Positions 56,341-64,000 of a DNA stretch of 64,000 bases are shown here, one piece after another (within the stretch, counting starts at the first letter, position 1; every line of letters starts with the position of its first letter). Both the position numbers and the translations under genes were made by a program. This stretch comes from AC-32 sp963763475. GTDB taxonomy: Bacteria; Actinomycetota; Thermoleophilia; Gaiellales; Gaiellaceae. The DNA is taken from contig CAVXOR010000001.1 of assembly GCA_963763475.1 (NCBI GenBank), forward strand, positions 310,001 to 374,000, given 5' to 3'. The notes under the pieces were generated by a model that saw only the letters and a program-made list of their open reading frames with translations, searched no databases and had not been told where the DNA came from.

Positions 56341-56398
56341 GGCTCGGCTCCCGGTCCGCAGCAATGATCAGGGCTGAGGCCGCATCCGCAGGGAGCCC

Positions 56399-57220
56399 CT
56401 ACACAGCTGCCGGAAGGAGCTCCTCGATCTCCCGTTCGACGTTGAAGCTCCGCATCTCGTCGAGATCGGGCGACGACTCGCGCGGGAGTGCGACGGCCAG
56501 GCCGGCTGCCTGCGCCTCGTCGCGTGTCCCGTCGCCGGTGAGAGCGTCGACGACGGCCACGTGCAGGGAGCGGAGGTAGCCAAGATCGGCCACGGCTACG
56601 CGAAGCGCCTCGTCGGCAGTGAGCGGCGGGCCGTGTCCCGGAATGACCGTCTCCGGCGGGTCTTCGCGGAGCAGCTCGATCAAGCCGGCAAGCGTCAACC
56701 GATACGCGGACGGTGAGGTGGCGAAGGGAAACTCGACCGGCGACAAATGGTCGCCGACGACGAGGAGCCCGAGCTCACGCAGCCGGAAGCCGGTGCCATC
56801 GTGGGTGTGGCCGACGAGCGGAAATGTCTCGACCACGAATTCGCCGAGCGCGACCGCCGCGCCGCGCCGGAACGTCTCGTCGACGTGCGGGGCCCCGGCG
56901 GAGACGAAGCTGTACGCGTCGGCGGCGCGCTGGATGGCCTGGACCCGCGAGCCGTCCTCCACCTTCGTCGCCGTCTCCTCGCCCATCACGACCACCGCAT
57001 CGGGAAAGGCGGCGATGCCGCAGACGTGGTCCCAGTCTCCGTGCGTGATCAGGACCTGCCGGACCGGAGCGCCGAGCTCCTGCGCCCTGCGGCCGATTCC
57101 GGCGACCTCGTCGCTCGTGATCGCCGGGTCGACGACGAGCGACTCGCTCTCGCCGATCACGAGGAGCGATGTGGTCTCCCAGAGAAACCCCTCGAATCGT
57201 TCCCAGCGAGGTGCCGTCAT
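56399..57220 (-). CDS. Metallo-beta-lactamase fold hydrolase
   Basis: A 273-residue MBL-fold protein. The metal motif reads THGDWDHVCG, so the second His of HxHxDH is Asp. Further ligands lie in PLVGHTHDGTGF, LLVVGDHLSP and PGHGPPL. It starts 4 nt after the MqnC stop, so it is likely transcribed with the menaquinone genes upstream of it. The substrate is unknown. Confidence 0.87.
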   Translation of the reverse strand: MTAPRWERFEGFLWETTSLLVIGESESLVVDPAITSDEVAGIGRRAQELGAPVRQVLITHGDWDHVCGIAAFPDAVVVMGEETATKVEDGSRVQAIQRAADAYSFVSAGAPHVDETFRRGAAVALGEFVVETFPLVGHTHDGTGFRLRELGLLVVGDHLSPVEFPFATSPSAYRLTLAGLIELLREDPPETVIPGHGPPLTADEALRVAVADLGYLRSLHVAVVDALTGDGTRDEAQAAGLAVALPRESSPDLDEMRSFNVEREIEELLPAAV

Positions 57221-57224
57221 CCGG

Positions 57225-58253
57225 CTACGGCGTCAGCGCCGCGGGCCGCTCGGCGCGGCGGTACTCGACCTCGTAGCCGAGCCGCCGCGGGATCGCGAGC
57301 AGGGCCTCGAGGTCGAGGTCGATCGTCGCGCCTGCCTTCTCGGTGACCTCGTCCTCGATCGGCAGGTCGAAGTCGTCCGCGCCGTAGTCGAGCGCGCGAA
57401 ACGCGTCCTCGTTCTGGGTCAGCACCGAGGTGCGGATGTGCTTGACGTTGTCGAGGAAGATCCGGCTCAGTGCGATGTGCCGCCAGTACTCGCGCGGCGA
57501 GATCTCGCGGCCGCCGAAGGCCGTGCCGTAGGGCTTGTACGTCCAGCAGAGGAACGAGAACAGGCCGCCGACCTCGTCCTGGAAGTCCCGCGTGCGCTGC
57601 AGGTGCTCGAGCCGCTCGTCGAGGGTCTCGTCGAAGCCGATCACCATCGTCGCCGTCGTCTGCAGGCCGGCCTCGACGATCGCGCGCTGGGCGTCGAAGT
57701 AGTCGGCGACCGTGTACTTCCACTTGGCGTGCCTGGCGCGAAAGTCCTCGGTCAGGATCTCGCTGCCCCCGCCGGTGATCCAGTGCACGCCGGCCTCGCG
57801 CAGGCGCACGGCGGCCTCGGCGTACGAGATGCCCGCGCGGTCGGCGAGGAAGACGAACTCCGCGATCGTGAGCGCATAGAACTCGACCCGATCGCCGTAG
57901 CGCGCGCGCACCGCCGCGAACAGGTCGCAGTAGAAGTCGAGCGGGAGCTTCGGGTTGAAGCCGCCGTTGAAGGCGACCAGGTCGCCGCCGAGCTCGACCA
58001 GCTCGTCGATCTTCGCGAACACCTCGTCGCGCGAGAGCACGTAGCCGCCGGTCTGGTTCGGCAGCACGTAGAAGGCGCAGTAGTCGCACTGGGCGACGCA
58101 GACGTTCGTGTAGTTGACGATCCGCATCACCATGTAGGTCGCGCGGTCCGGCTCGTGGTATCTGGCGCGCACCTCGCCGGCGAGCCGCTTCAGCTCCGCG
58201 TCGCCGGCCTCGTTCCAGAGCGCGCGCGCCTCGTCGACCGAGATCCGGCTCAC
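57225..58253 (-). CDS. mqnC: Cyclic dehypoxanthinyl futalosine synthase (radical SAM)
   Basis: A 342-residue radical SAM enzyme that cyclises dehypoxanthine futalosine in menaquinone synthesis. The [4Fe-4S] motif is CVAQCDYC (C52, C56, C59). LVAFNGGFNPKLPLDFYCDL, WITGGGSEILTEDFR and SFLCWTYKPYGTAF fit the MqnC/CofH-like group. GTG 58253 overlaps the stop of the radical SAM gene before it (GTGA). It completes a step downstream of MqnA at 31567. Confidence 0.9.
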   Translation of the reverse strand: MSRISVDEARALWNEAGDAELKRLAGEVRARYHEPDRATYMVMRIVNYTNVCVAQCDYCAFYVLPNQTGGYVLSRDEVFAKIDELVELGGDLVAFNGGFNPKLPLDFYCDLFAAVRARYGDRVEFYALTIAEFVFLADRAGISYAEAAVRLREAGVHWITGGGSEILTEDFRARHAKWKYTVADYFDAQRAIVEAGLQTTATMVIGFDETLDERLEHLQRTRDFQDEVGGLFSFLCWTYKPYGTAFGGREISPREYWRHIALSRIFLDNVKHIRTSVLTQNEDAFRALDYGADDFDLPIEDEVTEKAGATIDLDLEALLAIPRRLGYEVEYRRAERPAALTP

Positions 58254-59551
58254 AGCACGTCCATGAAGGAGCTGACCGAGAAGACCGCGTTGCCGACGCC
58301 CGCCTCGCCGTAGCCGGGCGGGGGCTCGAGCCCGTGCCGGTGCAGCGCGTCCCGGTAGGCCTCGAGCAGGCGCACGTGGTACTCGAGCGGCGCCCCGTCC
58401 GGGTTGTCGCGGCCGAGCGGCGTCGTCGGCTCGGGGCACCAGGTCGTGAAGCGCGGCGCGACGCCGTGGCTCATGAAGTAGTCGAGCCCCTCGGTGGTCG
58501 AGGCGATCGCCTCGTCGATGGTGGCGAAGCCGAACGGCCGCGCCAGCTCGACGCCCGCGACGAAGTTCGGGATCACGTTGCTCGGCCCGAAGACGTCGGC
58601 CGCGTCGAGGATGCGGCGGTGCCACTCCTCGCGGCCGACGTAGCGCTGCTTGCCAGGCGAGATCAGCGAGAAGAGCCGCTTGTCCCAGACCTCGTAGTTC
58701 GGGTGGTAGATCGAGATGCCGTAGTCCTTGAACCGCTGCGCGTCGGCCTTCGGCAGCGCCTGCGCGACGACCTTGCCGATCCAGCGGCCGGGGAAGCGCT
58801 CCTCGATCGCCTCTGCGTAGCTGCCGTAGAAGTCCGCCTCCGCCAGCCCCTCGACCGTCGAGGTGACCGAGCCGCCGGTGAGCGTGTACGCATGGCTCGT
58901 GCCCTCGTCGTAGCGGTCGATCAGCGCGAGCGCCTCGAGCACGTCCTCGATCGGCTTCACGCCCGTGTACGGCCGCCCGGCCCGCTTGTGCTGGCGCCAG
59001 TTGTGGTTGATGTCGCAGAAGCCGCACTCCTCCTTGGCGCCGAAGTACTGGCAAAGCCGCAACACGGTCAGGTAGATCAGGTAGCCCCACTCGATCGTCG
59101 GCGCGGTCTCCATCACCGTCTTGCCGTTGGCGAGCGTGTGGCGGTAGTACTCGGGCATAGGCGGCAGGGCGACCTCGGCCAGCTCGCGACCGTCGAGCGA
59201 AAGTCGCAGGCCGTCCTCGACGCGGGCCACGCGGTAGGGCGAGTCCGGGTTGACCCGCACCGAGACGATCGTCCTCCGCAGGCTCCAAGGGCCTCCGGTC
59301 AACGCGATCTCCTCCGGCGGGCGCTGCGTGGCCGCGGCGCCGAGCTCGGTGAGCGGCTTCTGGTCGAAGGAGAAGATGAAGTACGACTTCGGCTTCACGC
59401 CGCCGTCGAGGTTGTCCGTCAGCGCGCTCTCGTCGAACGCCATTCCGGTGCGGAGCAGGTCCTCCTTCAGCACCGCCTCCGGCGGAATCTGCGGATAGCG
59501 CGCGACGAGCTCCTCGAGCAGCTCGGTGCGGGTGCCGACGGTCGCGCTCAC
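58250..59551 (-). CDS. Unusual radical SAM-type protein coupled to mqnC
   Basis: A 433-residue protein. The first 150 residues have no recognised fold. A candidate cluster motif C167-x8-C176-x2-C179 (CQYFGAKEECGFC) replaces the usual CxxxCxxC. TLTGGSVTSTVEG is like a radical SAM GGE-type SAM-binding segment, and PNFVAGVELARPFGFAT and FTTWCPEPTTPLGRDNPDG lie on later barrel strands. Translational coupling with mqnC suggests a menaquinone or cofactor role, but no known enzyme was matched. Confidence 0.78.
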   Translation of the reverse strand: MSATVGTRTELLEELVARYPQIPPEAVLKEDLLRTGMAFDESALTDNLDGGVKPKSYFIFSFDQKPLTELGAAATQRPPEEIALTGGPWSLRRTIVSVRVNPDSPYRVARVEDGLRLSLDGRELAEVALPPMPEYYRHTLANGKTVMETAPTIEWGYLIYLTVLRLCQYFGAKEECGFCDINHNWRQHKRAGRPYTGVKPIEDVLEALALIDRYDEGTSHAYTLTGGSVTSTVEGLAEADFYGSYAEAIEERFPGRWIGKVVAQALPKADAQRFKDYGISIYHPNYEVWDKRLFSLISPGKQRYVGREEWHRRILDAADVFGPSNVIPNFVAGVELARPFGFATIDEAIASTTEGLDYFMSHGVAPRFTTWCPEPTTPLGRDNPDGAPLEYHVRLLEAYRDALHRHGLEPPPGYGEAGVGNAVFSVSSFMDVL

Positions 59552-59557
59552 GCTTGG

Positions 59558-59563
59558 AACCTA
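59558..59563 (-). promoter_or_regulatory. -10 hexamer TAGGTT, leaderless type
   Basis: On the minus strand TAGGTT ends 6 nt before GTG 59551. It is the likely promoter for the radical SAM-mqnC-MBL operon. Confidence 0.45.
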
Positions 59564-59654
59564 CCGCGCCATGCGGCCCGGGCGCGGCTTTACGAAACCT
59601 TCACCGGAGTCCGTTGGACGCTTCTCCGGGCCTTCGGTACCGTGAAGCGGGGTC

Positions 59655-61418
59655 GTGCTCCGCCGAGTCCTCATCGGAGCCCTGCTGGCAGTCGTCGCCG
59701 CCGCCTTCTCGGGGCAGGCTCGTGCTGCTGCGCAGGTGCTGATGCCGAACGTGAGCTTCCAGCGCACGGTCCAGTTCACCGCGCACGGGCCCGTCGTCCT
59801 GAACGTGCTCACCGCGCCGCGGCCCGGCGGCCTCTACCAGCTGAAGCCGCTGCTCTCGAACGGGACGATCCTGGGCACCGAGCGCGTCACCTCGATGCAG
59901 AAGGACGTCTCGGACTCGGCGACGGTCGCGGGCGTGAACGGCGACCTCTTCAACTTCAAAGACGGCCACCCGACCGGGATGTTCATGCAGGACAGGGTGC
60001 TGATGAGCCCGCCGTACCGCGCACGCGCGAGCGTCGGCATCGGCGCCGACGGCAAGCTCAACGTGGGTCGTGTCTCGTTCTTCGGCTACTGGCAGGGCCT
60101 GGGGCAGCGCCACCCGCTGACCGGGCTGAACCAACCGCCGCGCGGCGACGGCACCTCGCTCTTCACGCCGGCGTGGGGCTCGGCGACGCCCCGGATCGCG
60201 GGCGTGTTCGAGGTCGTGCTGCAGCCGTTCCCGCCGGCCGTGCCGGGCACCGACCTGACCGGCGTGGTGACCACGACGCACTCGGGCGGTGGGTTGCCGA
60301 TCCCGAAGAACGGCGCGGTGCTGCTGGCTCGCGGCTCGCAGGTGGCGAAGCTCCAGGCCGAGGCGACTCCGGGCACGCCGATCCTGTCGCGGTTGATCCT
60401 GTCGCCCGACTGGCTCGCGAGCGGGGTCACCGACGCTCTCGGCGGCGGGCCGGTGATCGTGCGCAGCGGCAAGCCGGTCTGGACGGCCGGCGAGGACTTT
60501 CTCCCGTCGCAGCTCGGGCCGCGCAACCCCCGCACCGCGGTCGGCCAGCGCGCGGACGGGAAGATCGTCCTCCTCGCCGTCGACGGGCGCCGCCGAGGTT
60601 CCAGCGTCGGGATGACGAACTGGGAGCTCGCGCAGGCGATGGTCAGGCTCGGCGCGGTGACGGCCTCCGCCCTCGATGCGGGCGGCTCGACCACGATGGC
60701 CTTCGACGGCAGGCTGCTGAACCGACCCTCGGACCCAGGGGGCGAGCGCCCCGTCGCGGAGTCGCTGTCGATCCTCTACCGGGGCATCTACGCGCCGCCG
60801 CCGGCGCTGTCCGTGGTCTCGCCGAACGGCGACGGGGTGGCCGAGCGCCAGCAGCTCGCGTTCAAGGTGGTCGCGCCCTCGACCGTGACGACGAGCCTGG
60901 TCGGGCCGGGCGGCGCGACGGCGTTCAACGAGACGACCGTGCGGCAGCCCGGCTTGTACACGTACGCCTGGCCCTCACCCTCGAAGAACAAGGGGAGCCG
61001 GGGACACCGCCGCGGGCAGGGCGAGCCGCTCGGGCGCTGGCGCTGGGTGATCTCCGCGACGGACGACCAGGGGCGCAGCTCCTCGGTGGAGCGCGCCTTC
61101 TGGCTGAACGACACGCTTGGCTTCATGTCGGTCGCCCCGCGCTCGGTGAGGCTGCGGCCGAAGACGCGGACCGCCGTCGTCGCCCGCTTCAAGTTGGCCT
61201 CGCCGGCCCGCGTGACGCCCTCGATCTGGACGAAGAGCGGCATCCTGATCCGACGCCTGCCCAGCCGGAACCTGGCTGCCGGCACGAGGGCGATCGCGTG
61301 GAGCGGCCGCTTCCAGAACGGCCGCCTGGTCTACCGCGGCACGTATGTCTTCAAGGTGTTCGCCAAGAACGCCTTCGGCCCGGTCGACCTGAACCAGACC
61401 TTCGCCATTCGGCGATAA
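59655..61418 (+). CDS. Exported phosphodiester glycosidase-family (NAGPA) protein
   Basis: A 587-residue exported protein. After the signal peptide (residues 1-25) comes a NAGPA-type phosphodiester glycosidase domain (about 30-380): VAGVNGDLFNFKDGHPTGMF, GKIVLLAVDGRRRGSSVGMT and ALDAGGSTTMAFDGRLLNRP are hallmark segments. The C-terminal 190 residues are beta-rich, including SVVSPNGDGVAERQQLAFKV, as in FlgD-like Ig domains. It probably trims cell-surface glycans. Start GTG 59655. Confidence 0.88.
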   Translation: MLRRVLIGALLAVVAAAFSGQARAAAQVLMPNVSFQRTVQFTAHGPVVLNVLTAPRPGGLYQLKPLLSNGTILGTERVTSMQKDVSDSATVAGVNGDLFNFKDGHPTGMFMQDRVLMSPPYRARASVGIGADGKLNVGRVSFFGYWQGLGQRHPLTGLNQPPRGDGTSLFTPAWGSATPRIAGVFEVVLQPFPPAVPGTDLTGVVTTTHSGGGLPIPKNGAVLLARGSQVAKLQAEATPGTPILSRLILSPDWLASGVTDALGGGPVIVRSGKPVWTAGEDFLPSQLGPRNPRTAVGQRADGKIVLLAVDGRRRGSSVGMTNWELAQAMVRLGAVTASALDAGGSTTMAFDGRLLNRPSDPGGERPVAESLSILYRGIYAPPPALSVVSPNGDGVAERQQLAFKVVAPSTVTTSLVGPGGATAFNETTVRQPGLYTYAWPSPSKNKGSRGHRRGQGEPLGRWRWVISATDDQGRSSSVERAFWLNDTLGFMSVAPRSVRLRPKTRTAVVARFKLASPARVTPSIWTKSGILIRRLPSRNLAAGTRAIAWSGRFQNGRLVYRGTYVFKVFAKNAFGPVDLNQTFAIRR

Positions 61419-61425
61419 CGGCCCA

Positions 61426-61431
61426 TAGACT
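61426..61431 (+). promoter_or_regulatory. -10 hexamer TAGACT, leaderless type
   Basis: TAGACT ends 6 nt before GTG 61438, just after the stop of the preceding gene. Confidence 0.5.
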
Positions 61432-61437
61432 CGGCGC

Positions 61438-62085
61438 GTGCTCGCGTCGGTCTCCGGCTCCATCACGAGCTTCGTCGGCGACCACGGCGTCTACGCGGTC
61501 TTCCTGCTGATGGCGATCGACGCTGTCTTCCCGGCAGCAAGCGAGCTGGTGATGGTCTACGCCGGAGCATTGGCCTCTGGCGCCTTCGCGTCGCAGCACG
61601 TCGTGCTCTTCGGACACAAGATCGGGTCGGGCGGCTGGGCCTTCGTGACGATGGCACTCGCTGGGACGCTCGGGTACGTGGTCGGCTCGATCGCCGGCTG
61701 GTGGATCGGCCGCCGCGGCGGGAGGCCTTTCGTCGAGCGTCACGGCCGTGCGTTCCATCTCGGGCACGACCGCCTCGAGCGGGCCGAGCGCTGGTTCGAC
61801 CGGCACGACCGCTGGGCCGTCCTGCTCGGCCGCATTACACCGGTCGTGCGCTCGTTCGTCTCGATCCCGGCCGGAGTCTTCGAGATGCCCTTCTGGCCCT
61901 ACCTGTGGCCGACGGCAATCGGCTCGGCGATCTGGGCGTTCGCGCTCGCCGGCATCGGCTACGCCTTCGGCAGCAATTACGAGCGCTTTCACCATGCGTT
62001 CGACCTTGCGCTCGTGGCAGGAGCCGGGCTGCTCGTGCTGTACCTGGTATTCCGGCGCTTCTCTAGACTCAGATCCCGTGCCTGA
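61438..62085 (+). CDS. DedA-family membrane protein
   Basis: A 215-residue DedA/VTT-domain protein. The re-entrant loop is in DAVFPAASELVMVYAGALAS, the GWWIGRRGGRPFVERHGR segment follows and the conserved FGRITPxVRxF box reads LLGRITPVVRSFVSIPAGVF. DedA proteins recycle undecaprenyl phosphate or other lipids. It overlaps the aminotransferase gene by 8 bp. Confidence 0.92.
   Translation: MLASVSGSITSFVGDHGVYAVFLLMAIDAVFPAASELVMVYAGALASGAFASQHVVLFGHKIGSGGWAFVTMALAGTLGYVVGSIAGWWIGRRGGRPFVERHGRAFHLGHDRLERAERWFDRHDRWAVLLGRITPVVRSFVSIPAGVFEMPFWPYLWPTAIGSAIWAFALAGIGYAFGSNYERFHHAFDLALVAGAGLLVLYLVFRRFSRLRSRA
62064..62069 (+). promoter_or_regulatory. -10 hexamer TAGACT inside the dedA gene
   Basis: TAGACT ends 8 nt before GTG 62078, within the last codons of dedA, and could drive the aminotransferase as a separate leaderless transcript. 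Confidence 0.4.
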
Positions 62086-63160
62086 CATCCCACTCGTCGA
62101 CGTCAAGGCCCAGTACGAGCGGCTGATCCCGCAGATCCTGGAGCGGATCGCAGGCGTGCTCGACTCGGGTGTCTTCATCCTGGGCCCGAACGTGAAGGCG
62201 TTCGAGGCCGAAGTCGCCGAGCATCTCGGCGTGCCGCGCACGGTCGGGGTCGCCAACGGCACCGACGCGCTCGTGCTTGCGCTGGACGCGCTGGAGATCG
62301 GCCCCGGCGACGAGGTGATCTGCCCGGCGTTCACCTTCTACGCGACCGCCGAGTCGATCGCGCGCCGTGGCGCCACGCCGGTCTTCGCGGACATCGACCC
62401 GGTCACGTTGAACCTCGATCCCGAGGACGTCGCCGCCCGGGTGACCGACCGCACGCGCGCCCTGATGCCGGTGCACCTGTTCGGACGCGTGATGCCGCTC
62501 GAGGGGCTCGCGAAGCTCGGCCTCCCGATCGTCGAGGACGCCGCGCAGGCCTACGGCGCCGAGGGTGTCGCCAAGGTCGGCGCGCTCTCGACCTTCAGCT
62601 TCTTCCCGACCAAGAACCTGTTCGCGCTCGGCGACGGTGGACTAATCGCCGCCAACGACGAGCGGCTCGCCGACCGCATCGCGCTGCTGCGCTTCCACGG
62701 CTCGCGCGAGAAGAAGAACTTCGAGGCGGTCGGCTACAACTCGCGCCTCGACGAGCTGCAGGCCGCGGTGCTGCGCCTCTTCCTCGGCGAGCTCGACGGC
62801 TGGAACGCGGCGCGCCGCGAGGCTGCCGCTCGCTACGAGGAGCTCGGGCTCGGCGAGCTCTGCGAGCTGCCGGCCGACGACACCGGCCACGTCTACCACA
62901 TGTACGTCGTCCGCTCGCCCGAGCGCGACCGCTTCCGAGAGGCGCTGACCACGGCAGGGATCGGCAACGCCTCGTACTACGTCGTCCCCCTGCATCTGCA
63001 GCCGGCGCTGCGCTACCTCGGCTGGCAGGAGGGCTCGCTGCCGGAGACCGAGAAGGCCGCTGCGGAGAACCTCGCGCTGCCGATGTGGGCCGGCATCTCC
63101 GCCGAGACGCAGGAGCGGGTCGTGAGCGTGATCCGCGAGGCCGCCGCGGTGCGCGCGTGA
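62078..63160 (+). CDS. DegT/DnrJ/EryC1/StrS sugar aminotransferase
   Basis: A 360-residue PLP-dependent aminotransferase that makes amino sugars for surface glycans. GVANGTDALVLALDALEIGP is the PLP phosphate region, VEDAAQAYGAE binds the ring, and FSFFPTKNLFALGDGG carries the Schiff-base Lys (SFxPxKxL..GDGG). The product sugar is unknown. It overlaps the CapD-like gene by 4 bp. Confidence 0.95.
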   Translation: MPDIPLVDVKAQYERLIPQILERIAGVLDSGVFILGPNVKAFEAEVAEHLGVPRTVGVANGTDALVLALDALEIGPGDEVICPAFTFYATAESIARRGATPVFADIDPVTLNLDPEDVAARVTDRTRALMPVHLFGRVMPLEGLAKLGLPIVEDAAQAYGAEGVAKVGALSTFSFFPTKNLFALGDGGLIAANDERLADRIALLRFHGSREKKNFEAVGYNSRLDELQAAVLRLFLGELDGWNAARREAAARYEELGLGELCELPADDTGHVYHMYVVRSPERDRFREALTTAGIGNASYYVVPLHLQPALRYLGWQEGSLPETEKAAAENLALPMWAGISAETQERVVSVIREAAAVRA

Positions 63161-64000
63161 TCCACGTCAACCGGCACAGGATCTGGCAGCTCGTCGCCGA
63201 TGCCTGCCTGATCGCGCTCGCCTGGTGGCTCTCCTTCGAGCTGCGCTTCGACCAGGGCGTCCCCGTCTACTACGACAAGCTCTTCCAGCGGACGCTCCTG
63301 ATCGTCGTCGCGATCCAGCTGGTCGTCTTCGTCCTCTTCCGCTTCTACGACCGCTGGTGGCGCTACGTCTCGATCCGCGACATGTGGTCGGCCGCCCGCG
63401 GCGTGACCGCGGCAGTGGTCGCCTCGAGCCTGACGGTCTACTTCTTCTCCCCGGTCGCGCAGGTGCGGCTGCCGCGCTCGGTGGCGGTCATGGACTGGCT
63501 GCTGCTGCTCGCCTTCGTGGCGGGGAGCCGGCTGCTCGCGCGCAGCGTGATCGAGCGGCCCGGCACGGGCCTGATCGCCCGCGGCAAGGAGGTGCTGGTC
63601 GTCGGCGCCGGCGACGCCGGCCAGCTCGTGATCCGCGAGATGCAGCGCAACCGCCAGCTCGGCTACACGCCGATCGGCCTGATCGACGACGACCCGCGCA
63701 AGAAGAACCTGCGCATCCACGGCGTCCGCGTGCTCGGCACGACCGACGACCTGCGCCACATCATGCGCGACAACAAGCCGGACGAGGTGATCCTGGCGAT
63801 CCCCTCGGCCTCGGGCGAGATGCGCCAGCAGATCGTCAACGTCACGCGCGAGGGCAACGTGCCCGTAAAGACGCTGCCCGGCCTCTACGAGCTGATCGCC
63901 GACGAGAGCAACCTCGCCACGCAGCTCCGGCCGGTGCAGGTCGAGGACGTGCTCGGGCGCGAGCCGGTGGAGGTCGACCTCGAGGCCTCGGCCGCCTATC
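63157..64000 (+). CDS. CapD/WbpM-like polysaccharide biosynthesis protein (partial)
   Basis: The first 281 residues of a protein cut by the window end. Four membrane helices (about residues 8-125) are followed by a Rossmann domain with VLVVGAGDAGQLVIREMQRN (GxGxxG) and LGYTPIGLIDDDPRKKNLRI. This is the layout of nucleoside-diphosphate-sugar 4,6-dehydratases. GTG 63157 overlaps the aminotransferase stop, consistent with a UDP-sugar pathway operon. Confidence 0.93.
   Translation, partial: MIHVNRHRIWQLVADACLIALAWWLSFELRFDQGVPVYYDKLFQRTLLIVVAIQLVVFVLFRFYDRWWRYVSIRDMWSAARGVTAAVVASSLTVYFFSPVAQVRLPRSVAVMDWLLLLAFVAGSRLLARSVIERPGTGLIARGKEVLVVGAGDAGQLVIREMQRNRQLGYTPIGLIDDDPRKKNLRIHGVRVLGTTDDLRHIMRDNKPDEVILAIPSASGEMRQQIVNVTREGNVPVKTLPGLYELIADESNLATQLRPVQVEDVLGREPVEVDLEASAAY

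Noticed and set aside
57225..59288. A minus-strand frame joining mqnC to upstream sequence as one large protein
   Set aside because: Only the part downstream of GTG 58253 is MqnC. The upstream part is an out-of-frame shadow of the radical SAM gene.
58334..61510. A very long plus-strand open frame of more than 1000 codons
   Set aside because: It runs antisense to the radical SAM gene and then out of frame with the glycosidase gene. Its residues are Arg/Ala/Pro-rich with no family match, a usual artefact in GC-rich DNA.

Overview
The window is GC-rich and densely coding. It most resembles a chromosome segment of a deep-branching actinobacterium of the Thermoleophilia/Gaiellales type. This is inferred from the very high GC, the GTG/TTG-rich starts, the three-helix actinobacterial-style Rieske protein and the futalosine-type menaquinone genes; no rRNA or marker comparison was possible. 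No tRNA, rRNA, CRISPR array, insertion sequence or integrase was recognised.

Layout. 0-4.1 kb: a DUF4129 / MoxR ATPase / DUF58 membrane cluster. 4.1-8.8 kb: branched-chain 2-oxoacid dehydrogenase E1-alpha, E1-beta and E2, with an acetyltransferase and a formamidase-family gene between them and no E3. 8.9-17.4 kb: a CHRD protein, a cysteine-less thioredoxin fold, a phosphodiesterase, Pcm, GtrA, two polytopic glycosyltransferase-like proteins, a YmdB phosphodiesterase and a degenerate LytM protein. 17.6-22.4 kb: a PerM-type exporter, an ABC-2 exporter, HemB and small proteins. 22.4-24.9 kb: a cyclase-ATPase-TPR signalling protein.

24.9-32.3 kb is a menaquinone and respiration block: UbiD-type decarboxylase, Rieske protein, cytochrome b6-like protein, subunit IV fused to cytochrome c, a second cytochrome c lipoprotein, UbiX-type prenyltransferase, MenG/UbiE, polyprenyl diphosphate synthase and MqnA. 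Most of these genes overlap or abut. Together they would build menaquinone by the futalosine route and the complex that oxidises it. MqnC and an unusual radical SAM protein lie far downstream, at 57.2-59.6 kb.

32.3-57 kb is an accessory region of small enzymes: alpha/beta hydrolases, GNATs, VOC proteins, cupins, GFA proteins, MBL proteins, a CAP12-like TIR effector, a CBS protein and others. Its most striking feature is a 34-bp direct repeat, eight good copies between 33351 and 38143, all in one orientation. The copies mark out segments that each hold one intact gene, in either orientation, or none. This looks like a cassette array, but the repeat lacks integron attC core sites. The same region contains frameshifted genes and a truncated hydrolase remnant. 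59.6-64 kb returns to envelope functions: phosphodiester glycosidase, DedA, a sugar aminotransferase and the start of a CapD-like dehydratase.

A recurring TANNNT hexamer lies 6-9 nt upstream of at least 21 start codons with no Shine-Dalgarno sequence, pointing to widespread leaderless transcripts and fixing several starts. Many accessory genes instead carry strong AGGAGG-type ribosome binding sites.
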